From contig JAFXUX010000033.1 in the NCBI GenBank assembly GCA_017524805.1, forward strand, positions 124,001 to 188,000: 64,000 nucleotides of DNA. Reading direction: 5' to 3'. Below, piece after piece: positions 8,742 to 17,399 of the stretch. A program made the translations under genes and the position numbers. The notes beneath the pieces are model-generated. The model ran no database searches and was not told where the DNA came from. It saw only the letters and a list, made by a program, of their open reading frames with translations. The first letter of the stretch is position 1; each line of letters opens with the position of its first letter. This DNA is from Candidatus Methanomethylophilaceae archaeon. Lineage in GTDB: Archaea > Thermoplasmatota > Thermoplasmata > Methanomassiliicoccales > Methanomethylophilaceae.

Positions 8742-10824
8742 CCCCGATCGCTCCGCCGGGATGGTTGAGTATGAAGTCGTCGTAGGTCACGCCCTTCCTC
8801 TTGGCGACGTTCATTGCCAGGGCCTGCAAGACTATCAGATACACCGTAGTCGAATTGTTAGGGACCTTGTTCCAATCGTCGCCCTCGTGATCCAGCGGAA
8901 TCGTGAGGGTGTTGGGAGAGTTCTTGGCCAGATAGCTGTCCTTTTCGAATGTCATGGTCCAGATCGAGTTGTCGCGGCCGAGGTTGTCCCTGACGTAATC
9001 GAGAAGGCGCTTGGACTCCGAGGTTTCCCCGCTCTTGGAGAGGATCATGATCAGGTCCCCTTTCCTTATCGTACCGAGATCGCCGTGGACCGCGGTGTTG
9101 GTATGCAGGAATGTCGAATTCAGTCCCAGAGACAGCATCGTGCCGACGAATTTCTCGCAGATAGGAGCGTTCTTCCCGAGACCAGTGATGACGACCTTCC
9201 TGCCGTTGGAAAGCGTGCAGCAGACGTCGTTGACGAGCCTGTAGAAAACGTCCCTGTCTATGGAGTCCACGGATTTGTTGACTGTCTCCATTATGCCGTC
9301 AAAATAGTCTCCCATCGCGTCCTCGAGATACCACAGGCCGTTGTAGAACGCGGCGCATATGGAGTCGTAATCCTCCCAAGCGTACGTCGTCAGGGAGAGC
9401 CAGATCACCGCATGGAGAAGCCTGAGATCCCTCTCGTTGATCTCATCGGAGATGAGATTGAGGTACTCCCCCTCCATGTCCTCCCATCCGTTGGACTCGA
9501 TCCTCAGCTTTATATCGTCGCCGATGGTGAGATCGAATTTGCGGAGGTTGAACTTGTCGTAGTTGCCTGCGATCGAGTAGTAGAGTTTTGCCCAATCGTA
9601 TGCGGGATCCCCGTAGATCTTGGTGTCCCCGAAGTATCCGCGGGGGTCGATGAACACCGGATCGGTGCCTTTGCGGAGGATCATGTTGGAGAAGGTGCAA
9701 TCCCCATGGATGATGGCGAAGGGCTTGTTGGAAATCTCATAGAGCCTCTTCTCAAGCTCTTCCATGCAGTAGAAGACGTTCCTGCACCTCTTCCCGTTGA
9801 TCGTTATGTATCTGTCGTAGGCGTGGGGGATCAGGTCCCTGACCTCGCTTATGCGGCTTATGGTCTTGTCGTAATAGTTCTTCCTCGTGCTGAACGGGTC
9901 GGCCGGAGCGCTTCCGCAGCTGTGCAGATGCTTGAGGCTGTCGACGATCTTCTTCAGGATTTCGAGCTTCTGGTCGCGGGTGAGATCGTATGCGAACACG
10001 TTCTTCCCGTCAACCTTCTCCATCACGATCGGAGGGCCGGACTCATAGATTTTGGGTATCGGGATGCCTTCGAAACCCTTGACCGCCTCGTACCATGCGC
10101 ACTCATCTTTGGCGAGCTTCTGACCTTGGGCGTCTATGCCCTTCTTGACTATGTGGCCCTCGCCATCGATTTCGATCGAATTGAATGGTCTGCATTTGCC
10201 GCCTTCGATCGACGGTATGTCCTCGTACAGCCCGAACTCTTTTGCTCCCTTCAGGTCGAAGGATTTCAGCGCGATCTCCGACTTCGAGAGCCAGCGAACG
10301 AACTCGCCGGAAGTGGGGACATCGGACAGGACGCTTTTGTCTTTGAAAACGAAGAACCCGGCGATGCCTCCGCGATCGCTCCTCTCCTCGACCGGAGCCC
10401 CGTCCCTGAATGACCATCTGCAGCTGAAACTGTCCGTTGTGCCGATGAGATTCCCGTCGGAATCAGGGACTGAAGTCTCCTTGGCGAGGAGCAGATCGCA
10501 CCAGGTGAGCGCGAATCTGGCTCCCTCGGGGATGTAGGCCAGTGCCTTCCTGATTCCGGCGCAGGTGCCGGTTTCACCGTCGGCGCTGACGAAGATGAAC
10601 TTGACCCTTTTCTCTTTGGGATAGATGTTCAGGTATTTTCTGAGGACATCCTCTTTGTAATCCCCGATTACGATGAATTTCTTGCCTTTGTATTTGTCAA
10701 ATAGGTGGAGTATGAGTGGCTTATTGTCTATGGGCACCAGAGCTTTGGGCTTGTTTCTGGTATATTTTTTGAGGCGAGTTCCCTTGCCTCCAGCCTGGAC
10801 AACCACATAGTCGAATGCATCCAT
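8722..10824 (-). CDS. Nucleotidyltransferase - small-molecule kinase - SIS isomerase fusion
   Basis: 700 residues with three catalytic modules. Residues 1-230 are a sugar-nucleotidyltransferase: QAGGKGTRL at 10-18, then KPKALVPIDNKPLI at 25-38, and the acidic metal site WCDLLLA near 108. Residues 231-510 are a choline/aminoglycoside-kinase-like domain with HGDCTFSN at 374-381 and the Mg-binding IDPRGYFGD at 392-400. Residues 520-700 are a SIS sugar-phosphate isomerase: LSKSGETSE at 595-603 and NHPGGAIG at 687-694, the latter typical of KdsD/GutQ arabinose-5-phosphate isomerases. One polypeptide could therefore isomerise, phosphorylate and nucleotidylate a sugar. A TATA-like ATTATTTATG about 25 bp before the ATG at 10824 suggests a leaderless transcript. 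Confidence 0.85.
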   Translation of the reverse strand: MDAFDYVVVQAGGKGTRLKKYTRNKPKALVPIDNKPLILHLFDKYKGKKFIVIGDYKEDVLRKYLNIYPKEKRVKFIFVSADGETGTCAGIRKALAYIPEGARFALTWCDLLLAKETSVPDSDGNLIGTTDSFSCRWSFRDGAPVEERSDRGGIAGFFVFKDKSVLSDVPTSGEFVRWLSKSEIALKSFDLKGAKEFGLYEDIPSIEGGKCRPFNSIEIDGEGHIVKKGIDAQGQKLAKDECAWYEAVKGFEGIPIPKIYESGPPIVMEKVDGKNVFAYDLTRDQKLEILKKIVDSLKHLHSCGSAPADPFSTRKNYYDKTISRISEVRDLIPHAYDRYITINGKRCRNVFYCMEELEKRLYEISNKPFAIIHGDCTFSNMILRKGTDPVFIDPRGYFGDTKIYGDPAYDWAKLYYSIAGNYDKFNLRKFDLTIGDDIKLRIESNGWEDMEGEYLNLISDEINERDLRLLHAVIWLSLTTYAWEDYDSICAAFYNGLWYLEDAMGDYFDGIMETVNKSVDSIDRDVFYRLVNDVCCTLSNGRKVVITGLGKNAPICEKFVGTMLSLGLNSTFLHTNTAVHGDLGTIRKGDLIMILSKSGETSESKRLLDYVRDNLGRDNSIWTMTFEKDSYLAKNSPNTLTIPLDHEGDDWNKVPNNSTTVYLIVLQALAMNVAKRKGVTYDDFILNHPGGAIGDAAKKQ

Positions 10825-10930
10825 GGCTTAACCATATCAATTCATAAATAATAAGACATTGCATCCAACAGAAATAAAAGGAATTGCGGCCTCGAACGCT
10901 TCGAAACCGCGTTTTAAAAACGGGACGGAT

Positions 10931-12904
10931 TTACGAGTCCATCCCGAGAGTTTTCCTGGCTTGGCGGTGGCCTTTGATGGCTGCGCGACGAAGATATATA
11001 TCTGCTTTCTCAGCGTTTTTATCCACGCCGATGCCATCCCTGTACATCAGATGCAAGCGGTAGCACCTCGTCATGTCGAGCGCATAGGACAGCTTGCAAT
11101 ATATCTCCGCAGCTTTTTTATAATCCTGCTCGAAGAGCAGCCCCTCATAATACATGTCGGCGAGCGCCAGGCGGCTGGAGGCCGAAACTTCGGCGGCCAT
11201 GAGGTAGCATTCCTTGGCCTGGGCGACGTTGGAGAACTGAGAGCTGCCGTTCTTGTAAATCGAAGCGAGCTGAACGATACCTTTTGTGTTGTAGTTCAGA
11301 GCGGATTTCTTGATCAGATCGTCGGGATTGGCATCTATCTCTAAGCGCGACGAGATCGTGTCGGCTAAGATGTACTGGTAAGGCGCTATCGCCGCATGGG
11401 AATAGATTTTGAACCACCTGTCGGATTTCTCCTTGTTGCTTTCGGTGCCTTCCCCGTCCCTGTACATGCAGGCCACCCTGTACTGGCTTTGTGCGCTCCC
11501 GCCTCTGGCGGCCTTCAGGTAATAATCGAACGCTTTCGCCAGATTCTGATCCACGAGCTTTCCCTCGCGGTATATGGCGGCGATCTCGGCGATTGCCTTG
11601 GAATGCCCGGCATCCGCCGCCATCTCAAGGTATTCGATGTATTTTTCGTTGTCATGGACGGTTCCGACGCCGTCCCTGGACATTATGGCCATCTGGTAGA
11701 GAGCATCTGGGCTGCCGTCCTCCGCAGCCTTGACGAATTGCGAATACGCCAGGATACGGTCGTCCTCATTCCATGCCGTCCTCAGCAGCACGTTCCCGTA
11801 TCTCAGAACATCCGCCGGAATTCCGGACTCCGCCAGCTGGCGGCAGATTTCGATGACCTCAACCCTCTCGGAATCGGATTCTTCCCCTCCGGAAAGGGCC
11901 GAGAGCTTCATGCGGGCGTTGGAGTTGCCTTTGGAGGCCGCCGCCTGATAATAGACGAAAGCTTCTCCGCGATCCTCTTCCGATTCCGATTCCAGCAGCA
12001 TATCGGCGTACAAGACCTGGGCTTCGCTATGGCCTTGCTCCGCAGCCTTCTTGATCCATTCGCGATAGAGCTCGTCATTCTTTTCGACTTTCTTCCCATC
12101 GCGATACATCAGCGCAAGCGTATATTGGGCTGCAGAAACGCCTCCGACCGCTTGGTCGTAGATTATCTCGAAGGATTCCGTCATGGCCCTCATGTACTTG
12201 GCGCAGACGGTCTTCGTCTTGCCGTCGGCCACGATCTTTCCTTTCTCGATCCATACCGCGCGGGTGCAGAAGTCCTCTACAGCGGAAATTCCGTGGGACA
12301 CGAACACGACGGTCTTCCCGCTCTTGATTATGTTCATGAAAGCGGTCTTGGCTTTCGCCGAGAATGTGGCGTCTCCGGTGCTCAGCACCTCATCCACCAA
12401 CATTATGTCCGCATCCACGTGGAGCATGATCGAGAAGGCGAGCCTTCCCGACATACCGGAGGAATAAGTCTTGAGAGGGTTGTCGATGTATTCCTTCAGG
12501 CCCGAGAATTCTATGATCCCATCTATCTTCTCGGCCATCTGCTTCCTGCTGAAGCCATAAAGCTCCCCCTTGAGGTAGATGTTCTCCCTTCCGGACATGT
12601 CCCCTTGGAATCCCATGCCCAAAGCGAGGATGCTCGCGACCTTTCCGTCGACCTCCACCGTTCCGGTGTCCGGCTCCAGAATCTTGGCTATGATGCTCAG
12701 AAGGGTACTCTTTCCGCTTCCATTCCTTCCAAGGACGCCAAGGATCTCCCCCTTCTTCACCTCGAGATTGATGCCGCTGAAGACGGTGTGCTTGACGGTA
12801 GAGGTTTTGTTCTTCCTGATCAATCCTTTCGAGGAATCGTCGCGGACCTCCAGCCTGAATGATTTGCTTACGTTCTTCAGTTCTATGGCATTCCCTTGTT
12901 TCAT
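10931..12904 (-). CDS. Polysaccharide-export ABC ATPase fused to Sel1 repeats (Wzt/TagH-like)
   Basis: 657 residues from the ATG at 12904, which forms a TGATG overlap with the permease stop; a GTG three bases earlier is possible. Residues 1-240 are an ABC ATPase of the O-antigen/teichoic-acid export type: Walker A GRNGSGKST at 60-68, signature YSSGMSGRLA at 148-157, Walker B IMLVDE at 168-173 and switch VFVSHG at 201-206. After residue 245 the protein is a long run of Sel1-like helical repeats (ALMYRDGKKVEKN, AIYREGKLVDQNLAKAFDYY, LMYRDGIGVDKNAEKAD). In bacterial Wzt proteins this position holds a beta-sandwich that recognises the glycan end; here a TPR-like scaffold replaces it. The adjacent permease gene completes the transporter. 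Confidence 0.9.
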   Translation of the reverse strand: MKQGNAIELKNVSKSFRLEVRDDSSKGLIRKNKTSTVKHTVFSGINLEVKKGEILGVLGRNGSGKSTLLSIIAKILEPDTGTVEVDGKVASILALGMGFQGDMSGRENIYLKGELYGFSRKQMAEKIDGIIEFSGLKEYIDNPLKTYSSGMSGRLAFSIMLHVDADIMLVDEVLSTGDATFSAKAKTAFMNIIKSGKTVVFVSHGISAVEDFCTRAVWIEKGKIVADGKTKTVCAKYMRAMTESFEIIYDQAVGGVSAAQYTLALMYRDGKKVEKNDELYREWIKKAAEQGHSEAQVLYADMLLESESEEDRGEAFVYYQAAASKGNSNARMKLSALSGGEESDSERVEVIEICRQLAESGIPADVLRYGNVLLRTAWNEDDRILAYSQFVKAAEDGSPDALYQMAIMSRDGVGTVHDNEKYIEYLEMAADAGHSKAIAEIAAIYREGKLVDQNLAKAFDYYLKAARGGSAQSQYRVACMYRDGEGTESNKEKSDRWFKIYSHAAIAPYQYILADTISSRLEIDANPDDLIKKSALNYNTKGIVQLASIYKNGSSQFSNVAQAKECYLMAAEVSASSRLALADMYYEGLLFEQDYKKAAEIYCKLSYALDMTRCYRLHLMYRDGIGVDKNAEKADIYLRRAAIKGHRQARKTLGMDS

Positions 12905-13719
12905 CACAACCTCTCCACAAATCCACGCTTAAGATAGTTGAACACAATAATCCCTATGAGCATCGCGATGATCGCGAAAAGGAAGCACATGGCATACATG
13001 CCCAGATCAGGGATCTCCTTGAGATAAATTACGGAATGGAAGCATTCCAAGAAATACGTCAGAGGATTGAACCAATATACCGTGCTTACGATCCCAGTCG
13101 CGCTTGATGCGAGCTTGCGTATAGGGGTGAAAACGAAGAACACCAAACCCATGGAACCCAGAAGGTACTGTACATCCGGAACGTAAACCGTGATGGAAGA
13201 CAGGGCCAACGTACATCCTGCGCAGAAGAAATACATCGCCACGACAAGTGGGAGAAGCATCAGCAACCCCAGGAAATTGACTCCGTATCCGCTGATCAGA
13301 ATTCCCGCGATGATGAACACGTACCCTATGATCATTATAATCAGGCTTACGGTCGTCTTGGTGAATACCAAGATCTCCTTGGGGACGTACATCTTCTTTA
13401 TTATCCCCTTATTGCCTGTGAATGCGCTGGTTCCTCCTGCTATGCCGGAGATGAGCATATGGTATGCCATGATACCGCTTGCGATAAGGACCCAATAATT
13501 CTCGGGCCTATCCCTGACCTCAGCGCTTATGAAATAGCAGAGCACAACGTAAATCACGGGCGTAGCGAAATGCCAAGCGAATCCCAGAAAGGAATTCTTG
13601 TATCTCCCGAACAGCGACTTCTCTATGAGTGACCTCATCACATTTCTGTAGCTGTACAATTCCTGGAGTTTCGCTTTGACCCCAGAAATGGGCGATCTCA
13701 ACGCTGGCACATCACTCAT
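12904..13719 (-). CDS. ABC-2 type polysaccharide export permease (Wzm/TagG-like)
   Basis: 271 residues from the ATG at 13719 (MSDVPALRSPISG). The open frame continues upstream to 13989, but that stretch lacks coding character. The N-terminal amphipathic segment LYSYRNVMRSLIEKSLFGRY leads into six hydrophobic helices, the usual layout of ABC-2 polysaccharide permeases. A TATA-like ATTATATATC about 27-37 bp before the ATG supports a near-leaderless transcript from here. It is translationally coupled to the Sel1-fused ATPase. Together they probably move a lipid-linked glycan across the membrane. Confidence 0.9.
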   Translation of the reverse strand: MSDVPALRSPISGVKAKLQELYSYRNVMRSLIEKSLFGRYKNSFLGFAWHFATPVIYVVLCYFISAEVRDRPENYWVLIASGIMAYHMLISGIAGGTSAFTGNKGIIKKMYVPKEILVFTKTTVSLIIMIIGYVFIIAGILISGYGVNFLGLLMLLPLVVAMYFFCAGCTLALSSITVYVPDVQYLLGSMGLVFFVFTPIRKLASSATGIVSTVYWFNPLTYFLECFHSVIYLKEIPDLGMYAMCFLFAIIAMLIGIIVFNYLKRGFVERL

Positions 13720-13985
13720 AACTGATAAAACCACATCGTGCAACGATATATAATTCTGATTGACGAACGCCAGACGAGTCCAAAAATCATTGCATAACCG
13801 AGGAACGGCAACCCTGTTCGGCCGTGTATGATGAGAGCGGCGATACCTGCCTTCAGATGCGGATGAAACGTTAGGTTGGGAACATCGGCCTTTGCGAAGA
13901 ACGTTCCGAGAGAGAAGGGCAATAGAGCCCAGATGGCTGCGAAAAAGTACTTGGTGAATGAATGGCGGGAAACCCCGCCACCAGC
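13720..13985. other. Spacer with hairpin and promoter
   Basis: Holds the hairpin after the membrane-protein gene (13964-13979) and the TATA box of the permease gene (about 13746-13757). A minus-strand frame with hydrophobic stretches is open across the whole spacer but has only a TTG start and no ribosome site, so it is not called as a gene. Confidence 0.45.
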
Positions 13986-14504
13986 TCATCTGGAAGAGAT
14001 TGCGGAATACATCCCGACGATACCGAACGCCATGAGCAGTATGCCTGCCACAATCATGATGACGTCTGCCGCGGATGATAGATTGAAAAGCATGATGATG
14101 CCCACTATTACCATCAGTGCCCCTATAGCGATGCCGGCGATCTTTACGGCTGTGCTCGGGAACGACGTTGACCCCAGGATATACAGGACACCCATGGCTG
14201 ATATGGCAATGGCCAGAACAGCCATCGTAATGTCGCGGAAGAAATTCGGAGCGGCCAGCAAAGCTATGCCCAGAATTATGCCTACCACAGATATCAAAAT
14301 TCCAATGCCTGATGATGCGCTATTAAAAGTTCCAACCAAAGATAGCGTTGCTCCGATGATGATCAGGACGCCAACAACCATGATAACGAGATCCAAAGAC
14401 CCTTTCCCACCTATGGCCACGGCAAGCCCTATGGCGAAGATTACCGCCGATACAATCAGATTGATTTTCCACGGATTTCCGTCTATTACTGTGACCTTTC
14501 CCAT
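13986..14504 (-). CDS. Small multi-pass membrane protein (DUF308/HdeD-like)
   Basis: 172 residues with about six glycine-rich hydrophobic helices in pairs (for example IVSAVIFAIGLAVAI and LVIMVVGVLIIIGATLSL) and short polar loops. This is the pattern of DUF308/HdeD-type membrane proteins, whose role is mostly unknown. GGGAGGCG is placed correctly before the ATG. A GGCGGG...CCCGCC hairpin sits just after the stop at 13964-13979. It is divergent from the parvulin gene. Confidence 0.6.
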   Translation of the reverse strand: MGKVTVIDGNPWKINLIVSAVIFAIGLAVAIGGKGSLDLVIMVVGVLIIIGATLSLVGTFNSASSGIGILISVVGIILGIALLAAPNFFRDITMAVLAIAISAMGVLYILGSTSFPSTAVKIAGIAIGALMVIVGIIMLFNLSSAADVIMIVAGILLMAFGIVGMYSAISSR

Positions 14505-14590
14505 AATGAAACGCCTCCCCCACGATTCGTATGTGCATAGATAACTTTTGCCACACCATAATTATCATCAACCTGCGCGATACGGTGGCT

Positions 14591-14875
14591 ATGGCAGTAA
14601 AAAGCGTGAATGCCTCACACATACTCGTGAAAAACGCAAAAGACGCGGAAAGCATCATGGCCCGTCTGGAAAAAGGCGAGAATTTCGAGGATCTGGCCAA
14701 AAGATTCTCCAAATGCCCTTCGAAATCCAAAGGCGGGAACCTGGGATGGTTCAGCCGCGGAGACATGGTGGCGGAGTTCGAGAAGGCGTGCTTCGAAGGA
14801 AAGACCGGCGACATCGTCGGGCCTGTGAAAACCGAGTTCGGCTATCATATCATAAAGATAGTCGGCCAGAAATGA
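14591..14875 (+). CDS. Parvulin-type peptidyl-prolyl cis-trans isomerase
   Basis: 94 residues from the ATG at 14591, which has GGTGG just upstream; an ATG 60 bp earlier would add an unrelated leader. The whole protein is one rotamase domain: SHILVKNAKDAESI, then FEDLAKRFSKCPSK, GGNLGWFSRGDMV, FEKACF and FGYHIIKIVGQK at the C-terminus. Single-domain parvulins speed up proline isomerisation in folding. There is no signal peptide, so it should act in the cytoplasm. Confidence 0.93.
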   Translation: MAVKSVNASHILVKNAKDAESIMARLEKGENFEDLAKRFSKCPSKSKGGNLGWFSRGDMVAEFEKACFEGKTGDIVGPVKTEFGYHIIKIVGQK

Positions 14876-14907
14876 GAATGACAACAGAATAAACGGTTTG
14901 AAAAGCT

Positions 14908-14933
14908 CGTCCCTCCCATACCTAGGAGGGACG
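14908..14933 (-). terminator. Hairpin downstream of mtaB
   Basis: A perfect 9-bp inverted repeat, CGTCCCTCC and GGAGGGACG, separated by 8 bases. It starts 10 bp after the mtaB stop and lies between the convergent parvulin and mtaB genes, so it may serve both. On the mtaB strand it is followed by a short T-rich run. Confidence 0.65.
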
Positions 14934-14942
14934 ATGACCTCA

Positions 14943-16343
14943 TCAGAGGCCGTAGTTCTTCATGCTGAAGTTGGGGACGACGTCCTTGTACTCCTTGACG
15001 CAGTAATCGACGAACTTGTCGGTGTCGTCAGGGAGGGCGGACAGCTTCTTGTTGATGTCCTGGAGGGTGTCCAGCTGCTTCGCGGTAAGGCCGAGCTCCT
15101 TGGACTCGTATCCCTTGAGGAGGATCTCCACGGCCTTCATTCCCGCTGCCTTCGACCTGAGATAAAGGTCATTTCCGTTCTCGGCGATGACCTTTCCGAT
15201 CTCGTAGGCGTGGTCATAGGCAAGGACATAGCCTTCGGGGCCTCTGTATCTGTCAGCGTACATGTAAAGGTCCCTGAGAGTCTTCTCCTGGTGGGTCTGG
15301 ATGGCGGTGTTCATCAGAGCGGCCTCGTATCCCAGAGATCCGAACCAGCACTGGACGGAAGTCCCTCCGAACTCGGGGTGGTACTCAACGGACTCGTTGG
15401 ACCAAAGGTCGCAGCACTGAGCCATCAGGTTTCCCTGAAGGTCGCAGTGGGCGCACTGGCAGTTCTTTCCTTCCTGGGCGGTGGGCTTTCCGGCGATGGA
15501 TTTGACGATGGGTCCCTCGTATCCGCAGTCCTTGTCGGGTCCGATGGCTCCGGACTCCCATGCGGCCAAGGTCCTGGCGGAGGAGATGGCACGGGTGACG
15601 GCGGAGAAGGTCCTCTGAACATCCTGGTCGAGCATTCCTCCTGCCATGAACATCGAGACGTTCGCTCCGGAGCAGTTGGTGTCTCCTCCGGCGATGCATC
15701 TGTTCCTCTTGGCGATGTTGGAGAGCTCCTGCCAGAGCCAGGTCATATCGATGGAACCGAGGTATCCTACTCCGAACAGGAACGCGACTATGTCTCCGTT
15801 GGTGACGGCGTAGTCGGCGAACTCTTTTCCTCCGACGGATTCTATGGAAAGGTTGTCGCAGCCGTTCTCGCATGCGATGTCCGCGCACTCGAAGAGCTTC
15901 TCGGGATAGGCGTGGACGGAATCCATTCCGGGGCGGAGACCGGCGTCGGCTTCACGCTGGTCGGGGATGGTCTGCCTGACGGCGCAGTTGAGCCCGTACT
16001 CCTCGTGGTATTTCTCGCAGATCTCCTTCTGGCCGGCGACGACGGGAGCGGAAAGCTTTGCCTGGTTCATCTGGGAAACCCACTCGGTCTCAAGCTGGAC
16101 GTTGGGGAATCCGGCGGTGACTGCCCTCTCGAGGATGTCTTTGCTGATGTAATCGACATACTCTCTTCTGAGCTTGGCAGGGTCTTTCTCGGTCCCGGGC
16201 CTGGGCGCATAGTTGACCTCGGGGATGACGTATCCCGCACCGATCTTTATTCCGAAGCCGTACGAAACGGGCTTTTTCGCGGTTCCGAAGACCATGTCGT
16301 CCGCGCTATCGTATGCCATTCTTGTGTATCTAGTAACTGCCAT
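14943..16343 (-). CDS. mtaB: Methanol:corrinoid methyltransferase MtaB
   Basis: 466 residues, full length for the family. MtaB takes the methyl group of methanol and transfers it to the corrinoid on MtaC, the first step of methanogenesis from methanol. The three zinc ligands known from the Methanosarcina barkeri enzyme (Glu164, Cys220, Cys269) appear here at a constant offset of four: Glu168 in LSIESVGG, Cys224 in GGDTNCSG and Cys273 in DKDCGYEG. The gene sits 6 bp behind mtaC with GGGGTGA before its ATG, so the two form an operon. No mtaA is in the window, and it must be encoded elsewhere. Codon use is strongly biased (TAC, AAC, TTC), as expected for a highly expressed enzyme. Confidence 0.97.
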   Translation of the reverse strand: MAVTRYTRMAYDSADDMVFGTAKKPVSYGFGIKIGAGYVIPEVNYAPRPGTEKDPAKLRREYVDYISKDILERAVTAGFPNVQLETEWVSQMNQAKLSAPVVAGQKEICEKYHEEYGLNCAVRQTIPDQREADAGLRPGMDSVHAYPEKLFECADIACENGCDNLSIESVGGKEFADYAVTNGDIVAFLFGVGYLGSIDMTWLWQELSNIAKRNRCIAGGDTNCSGANVSMFMAGGMLDQDVQRTFSAVTRAISSARTLAAWESGAIGPDKDCGYEGPIVKSIAGKPTAQEGKNCQCAHCDLQGNLMAQCCDLWSNESVEYHPEFGGTSVQCWFGSLGYEAALMNTAIQTHQEKTLRDLYMYADRYRGPEGYVLAYDHAYEIGKVIAENGNDLYLRSKAAGMKAVEILLKGYESKELGLTAKQLDTLQDINKKLSALPDDTDKFVDYCVKEYKDVVPNFSMKNYGL

Positions 16344-16349
16344 CTCAAA

Positions 16350-17129
16350 TCACCCCTTTACAATCTCGTCCCACTCTTCTCTGACTCTCTTCCAGTCGTA
16401 TCCCTGGCGGATCTTCTCCGCGATCAAGGGCGTCTGAGGCGCCTTCTCGGAATAGATTCCGAGGTCGTAGGAGTTGGCGTACTCCCTGTTGACGGCTCCT
16501 CCGCATCCCATCAGGGGGATGTTGATTCCCTTCTCCTGAAGGAGCTTCGCTTCCACGGGGAACACGGCCATGGTGGTGGTCATCAGAGCGGTTCCGCTGG
16601 CGAAGATAGGCTTGGATTCCACGACTTTGTCGATGAAGTCCGCGACGGGCACATCACGTCCCAGATCGATGACATTGTATCCGGAAGATCTGACCATGAC
16701 AGCGGCGATGTTCTTTCCGATATCGTGGGGGTCACCTTCGACGGCGTGCATGACTACAGTACCCTTGGACTCCCTTCCTCCGGGAACCTGCTTCTCAGCG
16801 ATGGCGATCCCGATTTCCATGGTCTTGGCGGCCATCATGATCTCGGGGAGATAGTAGACGTGCTCCGCGTACAGTTTCGCGACGCATTCCATTCCTGCGA
16901 CGAGACCGTTGTTGATGACGTCGAGCGGGTCCCTCGATTTGAGAGCCTCCATGACGACCGGTCCGACGGTCTTGAGCCTCATGTAGAGGACTTCTTCGGC
17001 CACTTTCTTGAAAACCTCATCCTTGGGGAGCATTTTCTTTGCCATTTCCTCAGGGGTGAGCTCCACCTGCTGATCGATGTCGTAACGCCTTAGGACTTTT
17101 GTGAAGTCCGCGCCTTCGATGCTTATCAT
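16350..17129 (-). CDS. mtaC: Methanol corrinoid protein MtaC
   Basis: 259 residues from the ATG at 17129, which is preceded by an excellent GAGGAGG; the open frame begins 66 bp earlier but lacks a ribosome site. Residues 20-110 form the helical cap that shields the cofactor. The Rossmann part follows with the B12-binding motif GDPHDIG at 132-138, His136 being the lower axial ligand, and GCGG near 208. It carries the methyl group between MtaB and MtaA. First gene of the mtaCB operon. Confidence 0.96.
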   Translation of the reverse strand: MISIEGADFTKVLRRYDIDQQVELTPEEMAKKMLPKDEVFKKVAEEVLYMRLKTVGPVVMEALKSRDPLDVINNGLVAGMECVAKLYAEHVYYLPEIMMAAKTMEIGIAIAEKQVPGGRESKGTVVMHAVEGDPHDIGKNIAAVMVRSSGYNVIDLGRDVPVADFIDKVVESKPIFASGTALMTTTMAVFPVEAKLLQEKGINIPLMGCGGAVNREYANSYDLGIYSEKAPQTPLIAEKIRQGYDWKRVREEWDEIVKG

Positions 17130-17399
17130 TTCTGTTTTCCTCCTCATTAAAGCGGTTGGATAAACATCTACTTGGTAGGTTATAACCGATAGCAAAATTT
17201 TTTCTTGCGCCCATAATTATAATGCTTATAAATTTTTTGATGGCGGAAAAAATATGACATAATCATCCAAAAACATTATTATTCGCTTTTTTAAGATGTC
17301 TGGCTATCGAATCTTACGAGACTTAATAAAATGATTAATCAACATATCATATGTATAACAGGTTTATTATATGTATAATTTAATCGTTATACAAGTAGC
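17130..17399. promoter_or_regulatory. Divergent promoter region of mtaCB and the transposase-like gene
   Basis: Very AT-rich. For mtaC, TATA candidates on the minus strand are TTATAACC at about 17179-17186 and TTTATAAG at about 17224-17232; the latter would give an untranslated leader of some 70 nt. For the plus-strand gene, TTATATGTATAATTT at about 17367-17382 lies 20-30 bp before the ATG at 17400, suggesting a leaderless transcript. Confidence 0.5.

Noticed and set aside
8542-10413. 623-codon plus-strand open frame opposite the fusion enzyme
   Set aside because: Antisense shadow; the minus-strand product has three clear catalytic domains.
13716-13985. Hydrophobic open frame behind the DUF308-like gene, in the same frame as that gene
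   Set aside because: Would need read-through of a TGA or a TTG start; no ribosome site; contains a hairpin and another gene's TATA box.
12904-13989. Longer version of the ABC permease (361 codons)
   Set aside because: The first 90 codons lack membrane-protein character, and the TATA box and ATG at 13719 explain expression.
14898-17093. 731-codon plus-strand open frame opposite mtaCB
   Set aside because: Antisense to two certain genes with conserved active-site residues; long antisense frames are expected with this codon bias.
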